Below are positions 7,352 to 15,832 of a stretch of 64,000 nt of DNA, one piece after another. This stretch comes from Luteolibacter arcticus (GTDB lineage Bacteria; Verrucomicrobiota; Verrucomicrobiia; Verrucomicrobiales; Akkermansiaceae), in assembly GCF_025950235.1 (NCBI RefSeq), contig NZ_JAPDDT010000002.1, forward strand, positions 744,001 through 808,000, read 5' to 3'. Under the pieces are notes generated by a model. The model was not told the origin of the DNA, did not search any database, and was given only the letters and a program-made list of their open reading frames with translations. Numbering within the stretch: position 1 is the stretch's first letter; each line of letters opens with the position of its first letter. Both the position numbers and the translations under genes were made by a program.

Positions 7352-8302
7352 ATGACAGGCCCCGTGACCCGCATCCTTTCCATCTTTGCCTGTTTGCTGC
7401 TGCCTCTATCCGCCGCCACGTGGACCAGTGACTTCGACGCCGCGCTGAAGGAGGCCAAGGCTTCCGAGAAGGCCGTGCTCATTGATTTCACCGGCTCCGA
7501 TTGGTGCGCGTGGTGCATCAAGCTGAGGCAGGAGGTCTTCGATCAACCGGAGTTCGAAGCCGGGGCGAAGGACAAGTTCATCTTCGTGGAGCTCGATTAC
7601 CCGAAGGACAAGTCGCGGGTCACCGAGGCTGTCGGCAAACAGAACGCGGAGCTCTTGAAGCGCTACCCGATCAAGGGCTACCCAACGATTTTGCTCTGCG
7701 ATGGGGAAGGCCGGCCCTTCGCCGCCACCGCGTATCAGGAGGGCGGACCGGGGAAATACCTGCCCCATCTCGACGAGCTGCTGGCGAAGCGCACCGCGCG
7801 GGACAAGGCCTTCGCCGAGGCCGATAAGAAGGAGGGCGTGGAAAAGGCGAAGCTCTTGATCGCCGCGTTGGAAGGCTTGCAGCTCGATCCGCCGATCGTT
7901 GCCGTGAACTACCCGCAGGTCGCGGAGCAGATCAAGAAAGCCGACCCGAATGACGAGACCGGCTTTGCCAAGAATCAGGCGGCCGAGGGGCGCTTCGCGG
8001 ACTTCATGGCGAAGCTCGGGGAAAGCCGTCAGTCTAAGAATCTGGATGGAGAGATCAAGGCCGCCGAAGCCGCGCTCGCCGATCCGAAGATCACCGGCGA
8101 ACTCCGCCAGCAGGTCTATGGGCATCACGCCGCCTCATTCGCTTACGCGGAGAAGTTTGATGAGGCGATTGTGGTGCTGAACCGGGCGATCGCCGACGAG
8201 CCCGACGGCACGCGCACGGTGGAGCTTCAGAACTTCCGCAGCCTGCTGGAGCGGCTGAAGGCGGGCCTGCCTGCGGAAGCTTTGCCGTCGAAAGGCGAGT
8301 GA
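7352..8302 (+). CDS. Secreted thioredoxin-like protein
   Basis: A 316-residue protein with a signal peptide (ILSIFACLLLPLSAATW) and a thioredoxin-fold domain at about residues 25-150. The redox motif is DWCAWC, followed by KYPIKGYPTILL-type cis-proline sequence (KRYPIKGYPTILLCDGEGRP). The C-terminal half (about 160-316) is helical and ends in TPR-like FAYAEKFDEAIVVLNRAIAD. Families of this kind act as periplasmic thiol oxidoreductases; the substrate is unknown. Start 7352 gives a proper signal peptide; the frame is open much further upstream only because it runs antisense to ilvC. Confidence 0.88.
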   Translation: MTGPVTRILSIFACLLLPLSAATWTSDFDAALKEAKASEKAVLIDFTGSDWCAWCIKLRQEVFDQPEFEAGAKDKFIFVELDYPKDKSRVTEAVGKQNAELLKRYPIKGYPTILLCDGEGRPFAATAYQEGGPGKYLPHLDELLAKRTARDKAFAEADKKEGVEKAKLLIAALEGLQLDPPIVAVNYPQVAEQIKKADPNDETGFAKNQAAEGRFADFMAKLGESRQSKNLDGEIKAAEAALADPKITGELRQQVYGHHAASFAYAEKFDEAIVVLNRAIADEPDGTRTVELQNFRSLLERLKAGLPAEALPSKGE

Positions 8303-8347
8303 GCGATGGTGGAGAAAAACGCGGGCGAGATAAAATTTCCGCTTGTT

Positions 8348-8368
8348 GTTTACCAAACGGTCAACTAT
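8348..8368. promoter_or_regulatory. Operator-like site 1 (tetR)
   Basis: GTTTACCAAACGGTCAACTA is an imperfect inverted repeat (GTTtACC-N4-GGTcAAC) lying 10 bases before the tetR GTG. It matches two further sites at 9017 and 9839 at 15 of 21 positions common to all three, suggesting TetR autoregulation. Confidence 0.75.
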
Positions 8369-8378
8369 CACTTCCGGC

Positions 8379-8993
8379 GTGGGACGCAAAAGTGACGCCA
8401 AGCAACGACTGCTCGATGCTGCTCTCGATCTGATCTGGGAGAATAGCTACGGGGTCGTGACGATTGACGCCATCTGCGAAAAGGCCGGGGTCAAGAAGGG
8501 TAGCTTCTACTACTTCTTCGAATCCAAGGCCGAACTGGCCGTCGCGGCGCTCGAAGAGGAGTGGCAGACGGAGATCAAGCCGAAGTTCGACGGGATGTTC
8601 TCGGTTTCGAATCCGCCGCTGGAGCGGATCCGCCTTATGTTCCAGTCCTGCGTCGATTGTCAGGAAGAGATCCAGAAGGAATACGGTCAGATCCTTGGAT
8701 GTCCTTGTTTCTCATTGGGTTCCGAGATCTGCACGCAAAACGAACCGATCCGCGCCAAGGTTCAGGAAACGCTTTGCCGGTTGGTTCGCTACTTGGAATC
8801 AGCCATCCGCGATGCCCAGGCCGACGGGCTGATCGCTCCCGGCGATCCTCTGGTGAAAGCCAAATCGGTCTATGCCCTTTACGAGGGCAGCCTCGCCCAA
8901 GCACGCATTGCCAATGACCTCGAACCGCTCCGCCTGATGCAGGATTCCGTCATGGACCTGCTCGGCGCGACCGCTGAAGCCCGTCTGGGCTAA
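8379..8993 (+). CDS. TetR/AcrR-family transcriptional regulator
   Basis: A 204-residue regulator. The N-terminal DNA-binding domain is clear: AKQRLLDAALDLIWENSYGV then TIDAICEKAGVKKGSFYYFF with the helix 4 ESKAEL. The C-terminal ligand/dimer domain has several cysteines (QSCVDCQEEI, GCPCFSLGSEIC), which could sense electrophiles. GTG 8379 is chosen because earlier starts would put the operator inside the coding region. It is followed on the same strand by an SDR gene and an RND efflux system, each carrying a copy of the same operator-like sequence, so it is the likely repressor of that group. Confidence 0.9.
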   Translation: MGRKSDAKQRLLDAALDLIWENSYGVVTIDAICEKAGVKKGSFYYFFESKAELAVAALEEEWQTEIKPKFDGMFSVSNPPLERIRLMFQSCVDCQEEIQKEYGQILGCPCFSLGSEICTQNEPIRAKVQETLCRLVRYLESAIRDAQADGLIAPGDPLVKAKSVYALYEGSLAQARIANDLEPLRLMQDSVMDLLGATAEARLG

Positions 8994-9016
8994 ACTTTCC
9001 CTTTTTTGCCTAGATT

Positions 9017-9037
9017 GTTTACTAATTGGTCAACTAT
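9017..9037. promoter_or_regulatory. Operator-like site 2 (SDR gene)
   Basis: GTTTACTAATTGGTCAACTA, the most symmetrical of the three copies, lies 21 bases before the SDR start. TATAAAT follows immediately and may be part of a -10 region. Confidence 0.75.
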
Positions 9038-9058
9038 AAATCGCTAACTCCCAAAGCC

Positions 9059-9817
9059 ATGAGCACGAACAAACTCGCAGGAAAAGTCGCCATTGTCACC
9101 GGAGCCTCCAAGGGCATCGGAGCCTCCATCGCCAAGCACCTCGCCGCCGAAGGTGCGTCTGTCGTGGTGAACTACGCCTCCAGCCGTGAGGCTGGAGAAA
9201 AGGTCGCCGCTGAAATCCAGGCCGCGGGCGGAAAAGCCGTCGCGCTGCACGGTGACCTTTCCAAGCAGGAAGACGTCTCGCGCTTCTTCGGCGAGGTGAA
9301 GCAGCAATTCAGCACCGTCGACATCCTCGTCAACAACGCCGGCGTCTATCAATTCGCCCCGCTCGAACAAATCGATGCCGCGCACTTCCACTGGCACTTC
9401 GACCTGAACGTGCTCGGCCTGCTGCTCGCCACCAAGGAAGCGGTCGCGCTGTTCCCGGAAAGCGGCGGCAACGTGATCAATATCAGCTCGGTGGTTTCCA
9501 CCGGTGCCTTCCCTGGAGCCGCGGTCTATAGCGCGACCAAGGGAGCCGTGGATGCGATCACCCGTTCGCTCGCCGCCGAACTCGGCCCGCGCGGCATCCG
9601 CGTGAATGCCATCAATCCGGGGATGGTGGAAACCGAAGGCACCCACGCGTCGGGCATCTCCGGCAGCGACTTGCAGAAACAGGTCGAAGCCGTCACTCCG
9701 CTCGGCCGCATCGGCCAGCCGCAGGATATTGCGACCGCCGCTGTCTTTTTGGCGTCCGCCGATTCGTCATGGATTACCGGACAGACTTTTCAAATCGCGG
9801 GCGGATACCGGGCATGA
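9059..9817 (+). CDS. Short-chain dehydrogenase/reductase
   Basis: A 252-residue classical SDR with the NADP(H)-binding TGASKGIG (14-21), NNAG (92-95), and the catalytic Ser about 143-144, Tyr157 and Lys161 (YSATK). GRIGQPQDIATAAVFLASADSSWITGQ is the usual C-terminal stretch. It resembles glucose 1-dehydrogenase/3-oxoacyl reductase-like enzymes, often found as accessory genes under TetR control; the substrate cannot be read from the sequence. ATG 9059 fits the family start, and the frame just upstream contains the operator. Confidence 0.92.
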   Translation: MSTNKLAGKVAIVTGASKGIGASIAKHLAAEGASVVVNYASSREAGEKVAAEIQAAGGKAVALHGDLSKQEDVSRFFGEVKQQFSTVDILVNNAGVYQFAPLEQIDAAHFHWHFDLNVLGLLLATKEAVALFPESGGNVINISSVVSTGAFPGAAVYSATKGAVDAITRSLAAELGPRGIRVNAINPGMVETEGTHASGISGSDLQKQVEAVTPLGRIGQPQDIATAAVFLASADSSWITGQTFQIAGGYRA

Positions 9818-9838
9818 GCCCGCTTTTTTGGCCCAAAT

Positions 9839-9859
9839 CTTTACCAATCAGTCAACTAC
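9839..9859. promoter_or_regulatory. Operator-like site 3 (RND membrane-fusion gene)
   Basis: CTTTACCAATCAGTCAACTA lies 8 bases before the membrane-fusion-protein start, in the 50-base gap after the SDR gene. Its presence suggests that the efflux genes have their own regulated promoter. Confidence 0.7.
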
Positions 9860-9867
9860 CTATCTTT

Positions 9868-11061
9868 ATGAATGTTCCTGATCGTGATGAAATCGCGATT
9901 TCCGAGGTGCCTGAGCCCCGGTCACGCTTCCACACCCGCCTGGCGCTGATGCTCGTAGGCATCGGCGCGGTCGCTGCGGGAATCCACTATGCGCCCTCAG
10001 CCCTTGCGGCCGAGACGAAGCAAGAGGCTCCCGCGATGGCCCCGGCGAAAGTCACCGTCGCGACGGTCGAGCAACAGACGCTCGCCGAGCACCGCGAGCT
10101 GATCGGCCGCGTCGATGCGCGGGAAACCGTCGAGATTCGTCCCCGGGTCCCGGGCCCCATCGATGACGTCCGTTTTAACGCCGGCAGCGTGGTGGAAAAG
10201 GGCGACATCCTGTTCGTGATCGATCCCCGCCATTATCGCGCCCAAGTGGACCTTGCCGCGGCCGCCGTCGAGCGCGCCAAGGTCCGCCTGGGGATCGCGG
10301 AGAGCGAGGCGAAGCGCACCGGCAACCTGCTCGCCGCCCGCGCCGTCTCGGTGGAGGAGTCGGACACGCGCAACTCCCGCCTTGCGGAGGCCCGCACCGA
10401 CGTCGCCGCCGCAGAGGCCAGCCTGGCGACCGCGAAGCTCGATCTCGAGCACACGGAAGTCCGCTCGCCGATCCGCGGCAAAATCAGCCGCGCGCTGGTC
10501 ACCGCCGGGAACCTCGTTTCCAGCGAGAACCTGCTGGGCACCGTGGTCTCCACCGGTGACGTCTTCGTTTACGCCGACGTCGATGAGAACACCGCGCTGA
10601 CCTTCGATCGCCTGCGTCGCGAAAAGAAGATGGGCGAGGGCAAGCTCATGGTGGAAATGCAGGTCGGCGATCAGAAGGATTACCCGCACAAGGGCTTCAT
10701 CGAGTCCGCCGACAATCGCGTCGACCCCGCCACCGGCACGTTGGTCTATCGCATGATCTTCCCGAATGAAGACGAGTCGTTGGTCCCCGGCCTCTACGCT
10801 CGCGTCCGCCTGCCGGTCAGTGCTCCGGCGCCGGCCTTGCTGGTGAGCGAGCGCTCGATCGGCACGAACCAGAGTCAGAAATTTGTGCTCACCGTGACCG
10901 CAGACAACACTGTCGCCTACCGCACGGTGAAGCTCGGCCCGGTGCTGGAAGGCAAGCGCGTGATCCGCGAGGGCATCGAGCCCGGCGATCGGGTCATCGT
11001 GAATGGCCTGCAGCGCGTCACCGCCGGCATGATCGTCGATCCCGCGGTCGCAGTGAACTGA
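9868..11061 (+). CDS. RND efflux periplasmic adaptor (membrane-fusion protein)
   Basis: A 397-residue HlyD/AcrA-type adaptor linking the inner-membrane pump to the outer-membrane channel. It has a membrane anchor at about residues 24-45 (LALMLVGIGAVAAGIHYAPSA), split lipoyl halves around IRPRVPGPIDDVRFNAGSVV and LEHTEVRSPIRGKISRALV, a coiled-coil hairpin between them (AAAAVERAKVRLGIAESEAKR), and a beta-barrel plus membrane-proximal domain ending RVTAGMIVDP. The start at 9868 follows the operator. It forms an operon with the permease 92 bases downstream. Confidence 0.95.
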   Translation: MNVPDRDEIAISEVPEPRSRFHTRLALMLVGIGAVAAGIHYAPSALAAETKQEAPAMAPAKVTVATVEQQTLAEHRELIGRVDARETVEIRPRVPGPIDDVRFNAGSVVEKGDILFVIDPRHYRAQVDLAAAAVERAKVRLGIAESEAKRTGNLLAARAVSVEESDTRNSRLAEARTDVAAAEASLATAKLDLEHTEVRSPIRGKISRALVTAGNLVSSENLLGTVVSTGDVFVYADVDENTALTFDRLRREKKMGEGKLMVEMQVGDQKDYPHKGFIESADNRVDPATGTLVYRMIFPNEDESLVPGLYARVRLPVSAPAPALLVSERSIGTNQSQKFVLTVTADNTVAYRTVKLGPVLEGKRVIREGIEPGDRVIVNGLQRVTAGMIVDPAVAVN

Positions 11062-11086
11062 AGCGCCCGATCTAACAACTATCCCG

Positions 11087-11112
11087 CGGACCGGAGCAAG
11101 TGCTCCGGTCCG
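11087..11112. repeat. Perfect 11 bp hairpin between adaptor and permease genes
   Basis: CGGACCGGAGC-AAGT-GCTCCGGTCCG lies within the efflux operon, 41 bases before the permease start. It has no T-tract. It could stabilise or attenuate the message. Confidence 0.6.
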
Positions 11113-11153
11113 TGTGGGAAGCCGCGTCCCTTTTTCTCGCGTCCCCTCCTGCC

Positions 11154-14100
11154 ATGAACTTCTCCGATTTCTTCATCAAGCGCCCGATCTTTGCCGGCGT
11201 GCTATCCATCGTCATCTTCCTCGTCGGCGCGATCGCGCTGTGGAAGCTACCCGTCAGCGAATATCCCGAGGTCATTCCGCCCACGGTGGTGGTGCGCGCC
11301 TCGTATCCCGGTGCGAATCCGCAGACCATTGCGGAGACCGTATCCACGCCGCTCGAGCAAGCGATCAATGGAGTGGAAAACTCCATCTACATGTATTCGC
11401 AGGCGACCAGCGACGGGGTCATGACCCTCACGGTCACCTTCAAGCTCGGCACCGATCCCGACCTTGCACAGGTGCAGGTGCAGAACCGCGTCGCGCAGGC
11501 GCTGCCCAAGCTGCCGGAGGAAGTGCGCCGCCTCGGCGTGACCACGATCAAGAGCTCGCCGGACCTCACGATGGTGGTGCACCTGCTGTCGCCCGATGGC
11601 CGCTACGATGACATCTACGTCCGCAACTACGCCACGCTGCAGGTGCGCGATGTGATCGCCCGCTTGCCCGGCGTCGGCCAGGTGCAGCTCTTCGGCTCCG
11701 GCGACTATGCGATGCGCGTCTGGCTCGATCCGAACAAGATCGCGGCGCGCGGCATGACAGCGGGGGACGTGGTGAATGCCATACGAGAGCAGAACGTGCA
11801 GGTCGCTTCCGGAGCGGTCGGACAGCAACCGACTCCGCAAGCCTCCGACACCGAGCTGCTCGTCAATACCAAGGGTCGCTTGGTATCGGAGGAGGAGTTC
11901 GGCGATATCGTGCTGAAGGTCGGCGCGCATGGCGAACGCACGCTTTTGAAAGACGTCGCACGCATTGAGCTCGGCGCATCCGAATACGCGTTGCGCTCGT
12001 TGCTCAGCAACCAAACCGCCGTCGCCATCCCGATCTTCCAGCTTCCCGGTTCGAATTCGATCGCGCTGTCGAACGCCGTGCGCGCCAAGATGGAAGAGCT
12101 GAAGGCCGACTTCCCCGACGGGCTCGACTACAAGATCGCTTATGACCCCACCGTCTTTGTCCGCCACTCGATCAAGGCGGTGGTGCACACTCTGTTAGAG
12201 GCAATCGTCCTGGTGGTGCTGGTGGTGATCCTCTTCCTCCAGACCTGGCGGGCCTCGATCATCCCGCTAGTCGCGGTGCCGGTCTCGCTGGTCGGCACCT
12301 TCGCGGTGATGCTTGCACTCGGGTTCTCGATCAATGCGCTCTCGCTCTTCGGGCTGGTGCTTGCCATCGGCATTGTCGTCGATGACGCGATCGTCGTGGT
12401 GGAAAACGTGGAGCGGAACATCGCGCTCGGGTACTCACCGTTGGAGGCGACGAAACGAGCGATGCGAGAGGTGACGGGGCCGATCATCGCGACGGCGCTG
12501 GTGCTGTCCGCGGTGTTCATTCCCACCGCGTTCATCACCGGCCTGAGCGGCCAGTTCTACAAGCAGTTCGCCATCACCATCGCGATCTCCACCGTCATCT
12601 CGGCGTTCAATTCGCTCACGCTTTCCCCGGCACTCAGCGCCTTGCTGCTGCGCGACCACCATGCGCCGAAGGATCGCCTGACGCGGATCATGGACGGTGC
12701 CTTCGGATGGATCTTCCGCCCCTTCAACCGCTTCTTCGAGTGGTCGTCTAACAAGTATGCGAGTTCCGTCCAACGGCTGGTCCGCCGCGGTGCCATCGCG
12801 CTGGTGGTTTATGCCGGTCTGGTCTTCATGACCTGGAGCATGTTCAAGAAGGTGCCGTCCGGGTTCGTGCCGGCGCAGGACAAGCAGTACCTGGTCGCCT
12901 TCGCCCAGCTACCTGAAGGAGCCTCACTGGAGCGCACCGATGAGATCGTGCGGAAGATGGGCGAGATCATGCTGAAGCATCCCGGCGTCCAGGACTCGAT
13001 TGCCTTCCCAGGCCTTTCGATCAACGGCTTCACCAACAGCCCGAACTCCGGAATCGCCTTCGTCGGCCTCAAGTCCTTCGACGAGCGCAAGGGCCCCGGC
13101 CTCTCGGGGAAAGAGATCGCCGCCCAGCTCCAGGCTGAGTTCGCGAATATCCAGGGCGCCTTCGTTGCCGTCTTCCCGCCGCCGCCGGTCAATGGCCTCG
13201 GCACCACGGGTGGCTTCAAGCTCTACATCGAGGACCGCAGCGGCGCGGGCTATGATGAGCTCTACGCCGCGACCCAGGCATTGGTCGCGAAGGCCAATGC
13301 GACGCCCGGTCTTGAAGGCATGTTCTCCGGCTTCACGGTGAATACGCCGCAGCTCCAGGCCGATGTGGATCGGTTCAAGGCCAAGCAGCAGGGGATTCCG
13401 CTGGGGAATATCTTCGAGGCGATGCAGGTGAATCTTGGCTCGCTCTACGTGAACGACTTCAACCGCTTCGGACGCACCTATCAGGTCGTGGCCCAGGCCG
13501 ACGCCGAGTTCCGGAGTGACGCCGATGACATCGCCAAGCTGCGCACCCGCAACGACAAGGGCCAGATGGTCCCGCTCAGCTCCGTCGTCAACGTAAAGGA
13601 AACCTACGGCACCGACCGCGCCATGCGATACAACGGCTTTCCTGCGGCGGACCTGACCGGCGGACCGGCCCTCGGCTTCAGCTCCGGACAGGCGGAGGCG
13701 CTGATGGAAAAGGTGGCCGCCGAAACCTTGCCGAAGGGCATGGCGCTCGATTGGACCGACCTGACCTATCAGAAGATCATTGCGGGCAATACCGGCATCT
13801 ACATTTTCCCGCTGTGTATCCTGCTGGTGTTCCTGGTACTAGCCGCGCAGTACGAAAGCTTCCGACTGCCCTTCGCGGTGCTGCTGATCGTGCCGATGGC
13901 GCTGTTGTCCGCGATGGTCGGCGTGTGGTGGACCGATGGTGACAACAACATCTTCACCCAGATCGGCCTGATCGTGTTGATTGGTTTGGCGGCGAAGAAT
14001 GCGATCCTGATCGTCGAGTTCGCCGTGCATTTGCGCGAGCAAGGGAAGAGCGTGGTCGAATCCGCGGTGGAAGCCGCGCGGTTGCGCTTGCGGCCAATCC

Positions 14101-14291
14101 TGATGACCTCGATCGCCTTTATCGCCGGTGTGTATCCGCTCGTCGCCGCGACCGGTGCCGGTGCGGAGATGCGCCACGCGATGGGTGTCGCGGTATTCTC
14201 CGGGATGATCGGTGTGACCGTCTTCGGCCTGCTGCTCACGCCGGTGTTCTATGTCGTGCTCGCGAAGATCGGCGCGAAGAAGGACGCATGA
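11154..14291 (+). CDS. RND multidrug efflux permease, HAE1 family
   Basis: A 1045-residue proton-driven inner-membrane pump of the AcrB/MexB/MexF type. It starts MNFSDFFIKRPIFAGVLSIV, a standard first helix. The proton-relay aspartates are in GIVVDDAIVVVENVER (about residue 410), and the second-half lysine is in GLAAKNAILIVEFAVHLREQG (about 946). Two large periplasmic loops and twelve helices are expected, and the length is typical. Start 11154 was taken from the family N-terminus. It works with the upstream adaptor and the downstream outer-membrane factor. Confidence 0.97.
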   Translation: MNFSDFFIKRPIFAGVLSIVIFLVGAIALWKLPVSEYPEVIPPTVVVRASYPGANPQTIAETVSTPLEQAINGVENSIYMYSQATSDGVMTLTVTFKLGTDPDLAQVQVQNRVAQALPKLPEEVRRLGVTTIKSSPDLTMVVHLLSPDGRYDDIYVRNYATLQVRDVIARLPGVGQVQLFGSGDYAMRVWLDPNKIAARGMTAGDVVNAIREQNVQVASGAVGQQPTPQASDTELLVNTKGRLVSEEEFGDIVLKVGAHGERTLLKDVARIELGASEYALRSLLSNQTAVAIPIFQLPGSNSIALSNAVRAKMEELKADFPDGLDYKIAYDPTVFVRHSIKAVVHTLLEAIVLVVLVVILFLQTWRASIIPLVAVPVSLVGTFAVMLALGFSINALSLFGLVLAIGIVVDDAIVVVENVERNIALGYSPLEATKRAMREVTGPIIATALVLSAVFIPTAFITGLSGQFYKQFAITIAISTVISAFNSLTLSPALSALLLRDHHAPKDRLTRIMDGAFGWIFRPFNRFFEWSSNKYASSVQRLVRRGAIALVVYAGLVFMTWSMFKKVPSGFVPAQDKQYLVAFAQLPEGASLERTDEIVRKMGEIMLKHPGVQDSIAFPGLSINGFTNSPNSGIAFVGLKSFDERKGPGLSGKEIAAQLQAEFANIQGAFVAVFPPPPVNGLGTTGGFKLYIEDRSGAGYDELYAATQALVAKANATPGLEGMFSGFTVNTPQLQADVDRFKAKQQGIPLGNIFEAMQVNLGSLYVNDFNRFGRTYQVVAQADAEFRSDADDIAKLRTRNDKGQMVPLSSVVNVKETYGTDRAMRYNGFPAADLTGGPALGFSSGQAEALMEKVAAETLPKGMALDWTDLTYQKIIAGNTGIYIFPLCILLVFLVLAAQYESFRLPFAVLLIVPMALLSAMVGVWWTDGDNNIFTQIGLIVLIGLAAKNAILIVEFAVHLREQGKSVVESAVEAARLRLRPILMTSIAFIAGVYPLVAATGAGAEMRHAMGVAVFSGMIGVTVFGLLLTPVFYVVLAKIGAKKDA

Positions 14292-14352
14292 GGACCATGG
14301 GGGGAGCCGCCCTAACAATCGGAACGATGACTTGAGTCCAACCTAACCCAGC

Positions 14353-14376
14353 CGGAAGGGCGCAGCCCTTCCGCTA
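14353..14376 (-). repeat. TAGCGGAA-family palindromic repeat, third copy
   Basis: Read on the minus strand this is TAGCGGAAGGGC-TGC-GCCCTTCCGGC-type sequence with a 9 bp stem. Compared with the copies at 2833-2938, the stem bases differ but remain complementary. It sits in the gap between the permease and outer-membrane-factor genes. Confidence 0.7.
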
Positions 14377-14395
14377 CGAAGAAGAAAAGCATTTC

Positions 14396-15775
14396 ATGAA
14401 AACTTCCCGTCTTCTGCTGCTCTCCGCAGCGTTCCTCACCTCCTGCTCATTCGAACCCGCGCTGGACAAGCCGGGCGTCGAGGTCGTGCCTGTCAGTTTC
14501 TCCGGCAACGGCGCTGGCAGCGCTTCCGCCACGCTCGACTGGCGCTCGTTCTTCACCGATCCGCGCTTGAAGAAGCTCGTCGGCATCGCGCTCGAGAACA
14601 ACCGCGACCTGCGCGTGGCCACGCTCAATGTCGAGCAGGCCCGTGCTCAGTACGGCATCTCTCGTAGTGCGCTCTTTCCATCCGTCGATTTGTCCGCCAC
14701 CGGCTCACGACGGCGGACACCGGGCTCGACCGTCTCCGGGGGGACGGCGGTCGAGTCCCGGAACTACGACGTCTCAGTGGGAGTCACGGCCTACGAACTC
14801 GATCTCTTCGGCCGCGTTCGCAGCCTGAACCACGCCGCCCTTCAAGATTACTTCGCCAGCGATGCCGCACGGCTCGGCGCGCAGATCTCGCTCGTCTCCG
14901 AAGTCGCCGCGCGCTACCTGAATGAACGCGCGCTGTTAGAAGAGATCGCACTTTCCGAACAAACGCTCGCGTCGGTGAGCAAGACCTACGACCTGACCCG
15001 GCAACGTCTCGAAGCGGGCGACGTGTCCGAGCTGGATGCCCGCTCAGTGGAGATCCAGGTGAAGACCGCCGAGGCGAACCTCGCGGCGTATCGCCAGCAG
15101 CTTGCGGAGACGCACAACGCGCTCGCCTTCCTGCTTGGCACTTCGTTGCCCTCGAATCTTCCTGAAGGCCGTAGCTTGGACCAAGCACTCGTCTCCGACC
15201 TGCATGCCGGTGTTCCTTCGAACCTGCTGACACGCCGTCCCGACATCCTTGAAGCGGAGCACCAGCTCCGCGCAGCGAACGCGAACATCGGCGCGGCCCG
15301 TGCGGCCTTCTTCCCACGCATCACGCTGACCGGCGCGGCTGGCACGGCGAGCGGGAGCCTCGGCGACTTGTTCCAAAGTGGCAGTTCCGCGTGGGCGTTC
15401 GCGCCACAGATCAGCGTGCCGATTTTCGACGGCGGCTACAACAAGGCGAACCTCGAAGTGGCCGAGGTCCGGAAGCAGATCGGCATCGCGCAGTATGAGA
15501 AGTCGATCCAGAACGCTTTCCGCGAAGTGTCGGATGGCCTTGCCGCACGCTCCGGCCTCAACGGCCAGGTCGCCGCCTACGAAGGTCTCGTGGCTGCCCA
15601 GCAGAAGCGCTTCGACCTCGCCGATGCGCGTTACCAGCAGGGCGTGGACAGCTATTTCGAGGTGCTCGATGCCCACCAGGATCTCTACGCGGCGCGCCAG
15701 ATCCTCATCCGGCTCCGCCTCGCCCGCCTCACCAATGCGGTCGGCCTTTACAAGGCGCTCGGTGGGGGTTGGTGA
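14396..15775 (+). CDS. Outer-membrane efflux lipoprotein, NodT/OprM type
   Basis: A 459-residue TolC-like outer-membrane factor. The lipoprotein signal MKTSRLLLLSAAFLTSC gives a lipobox LTSC with Cys17. Two repeated OEP domains follow; the second contains RPDILEAEHQLRAANANIGAARAAFFPRI and AYEGLVAAQQKRFDLADARY, both hallmark segments, and the C-terminal region has NAVGLYKALGGGW. It completes the tripartite pump with the two genes upstream. The 104-base gap before it holds a TAGCGGAA repeat. Confidence 0.95.
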   Translation: MKTSRLLLLSAAFLTSCSFEPALDKPGVEVVPVSFSGNGAGSASATLDWRSFFTDPRLKKLVGIALENNRDLRVATLNVEQARAQYGISRSALFPSVDLSATGSRRRTPGSTVSGGTAVESRNYDVSVGVTAYELDLFGRVRSLNHAALQDYFASDAARLGAQISLVSEVAARYLNERALLEEIALSEQTLASVSKTYDLTRQRLEAGDVSELDARSVEIQVKTAEANLAAYRQQLAETHNALAFLLGTSLPSNLPEGRSLDQALVSDLHAGVPSNLLTRRPDILEAEHQLRAANANIGAARAAFFPRITLTGAAGTASGSLGDLFQSGSSAWAFAPQISVPIFDGGYNKANLEVAEVRKQIGIAQYEKSIQNAFREVSDGLAARSGLNGQVAAYEGLVAAQQKRFDLADARYQQGVDSYFEVLDAHQDLYAARQILIRLRLARLTNAVGLYKALGGGW

Positions 15776-15788
15776 GCCGTTCTTTCGG

Positions 15789-15817
15789 CTCGACCCCGCC
15801 GTGGCGGTGGGGTCGAG
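15789..15817. repeat. Inverted repeat after the efflux operon
   Basis: CTCGACCCC and GGGGTCGAG flank an 11-base GC-rich centre that can extend the stem. There is no T-tract. It may mark the end of the efflux operon, or it may be another dispersed hairpin. Confidence 0.5.
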
Positions 15818-15832
15818 TCTGCGCGGAACCTC

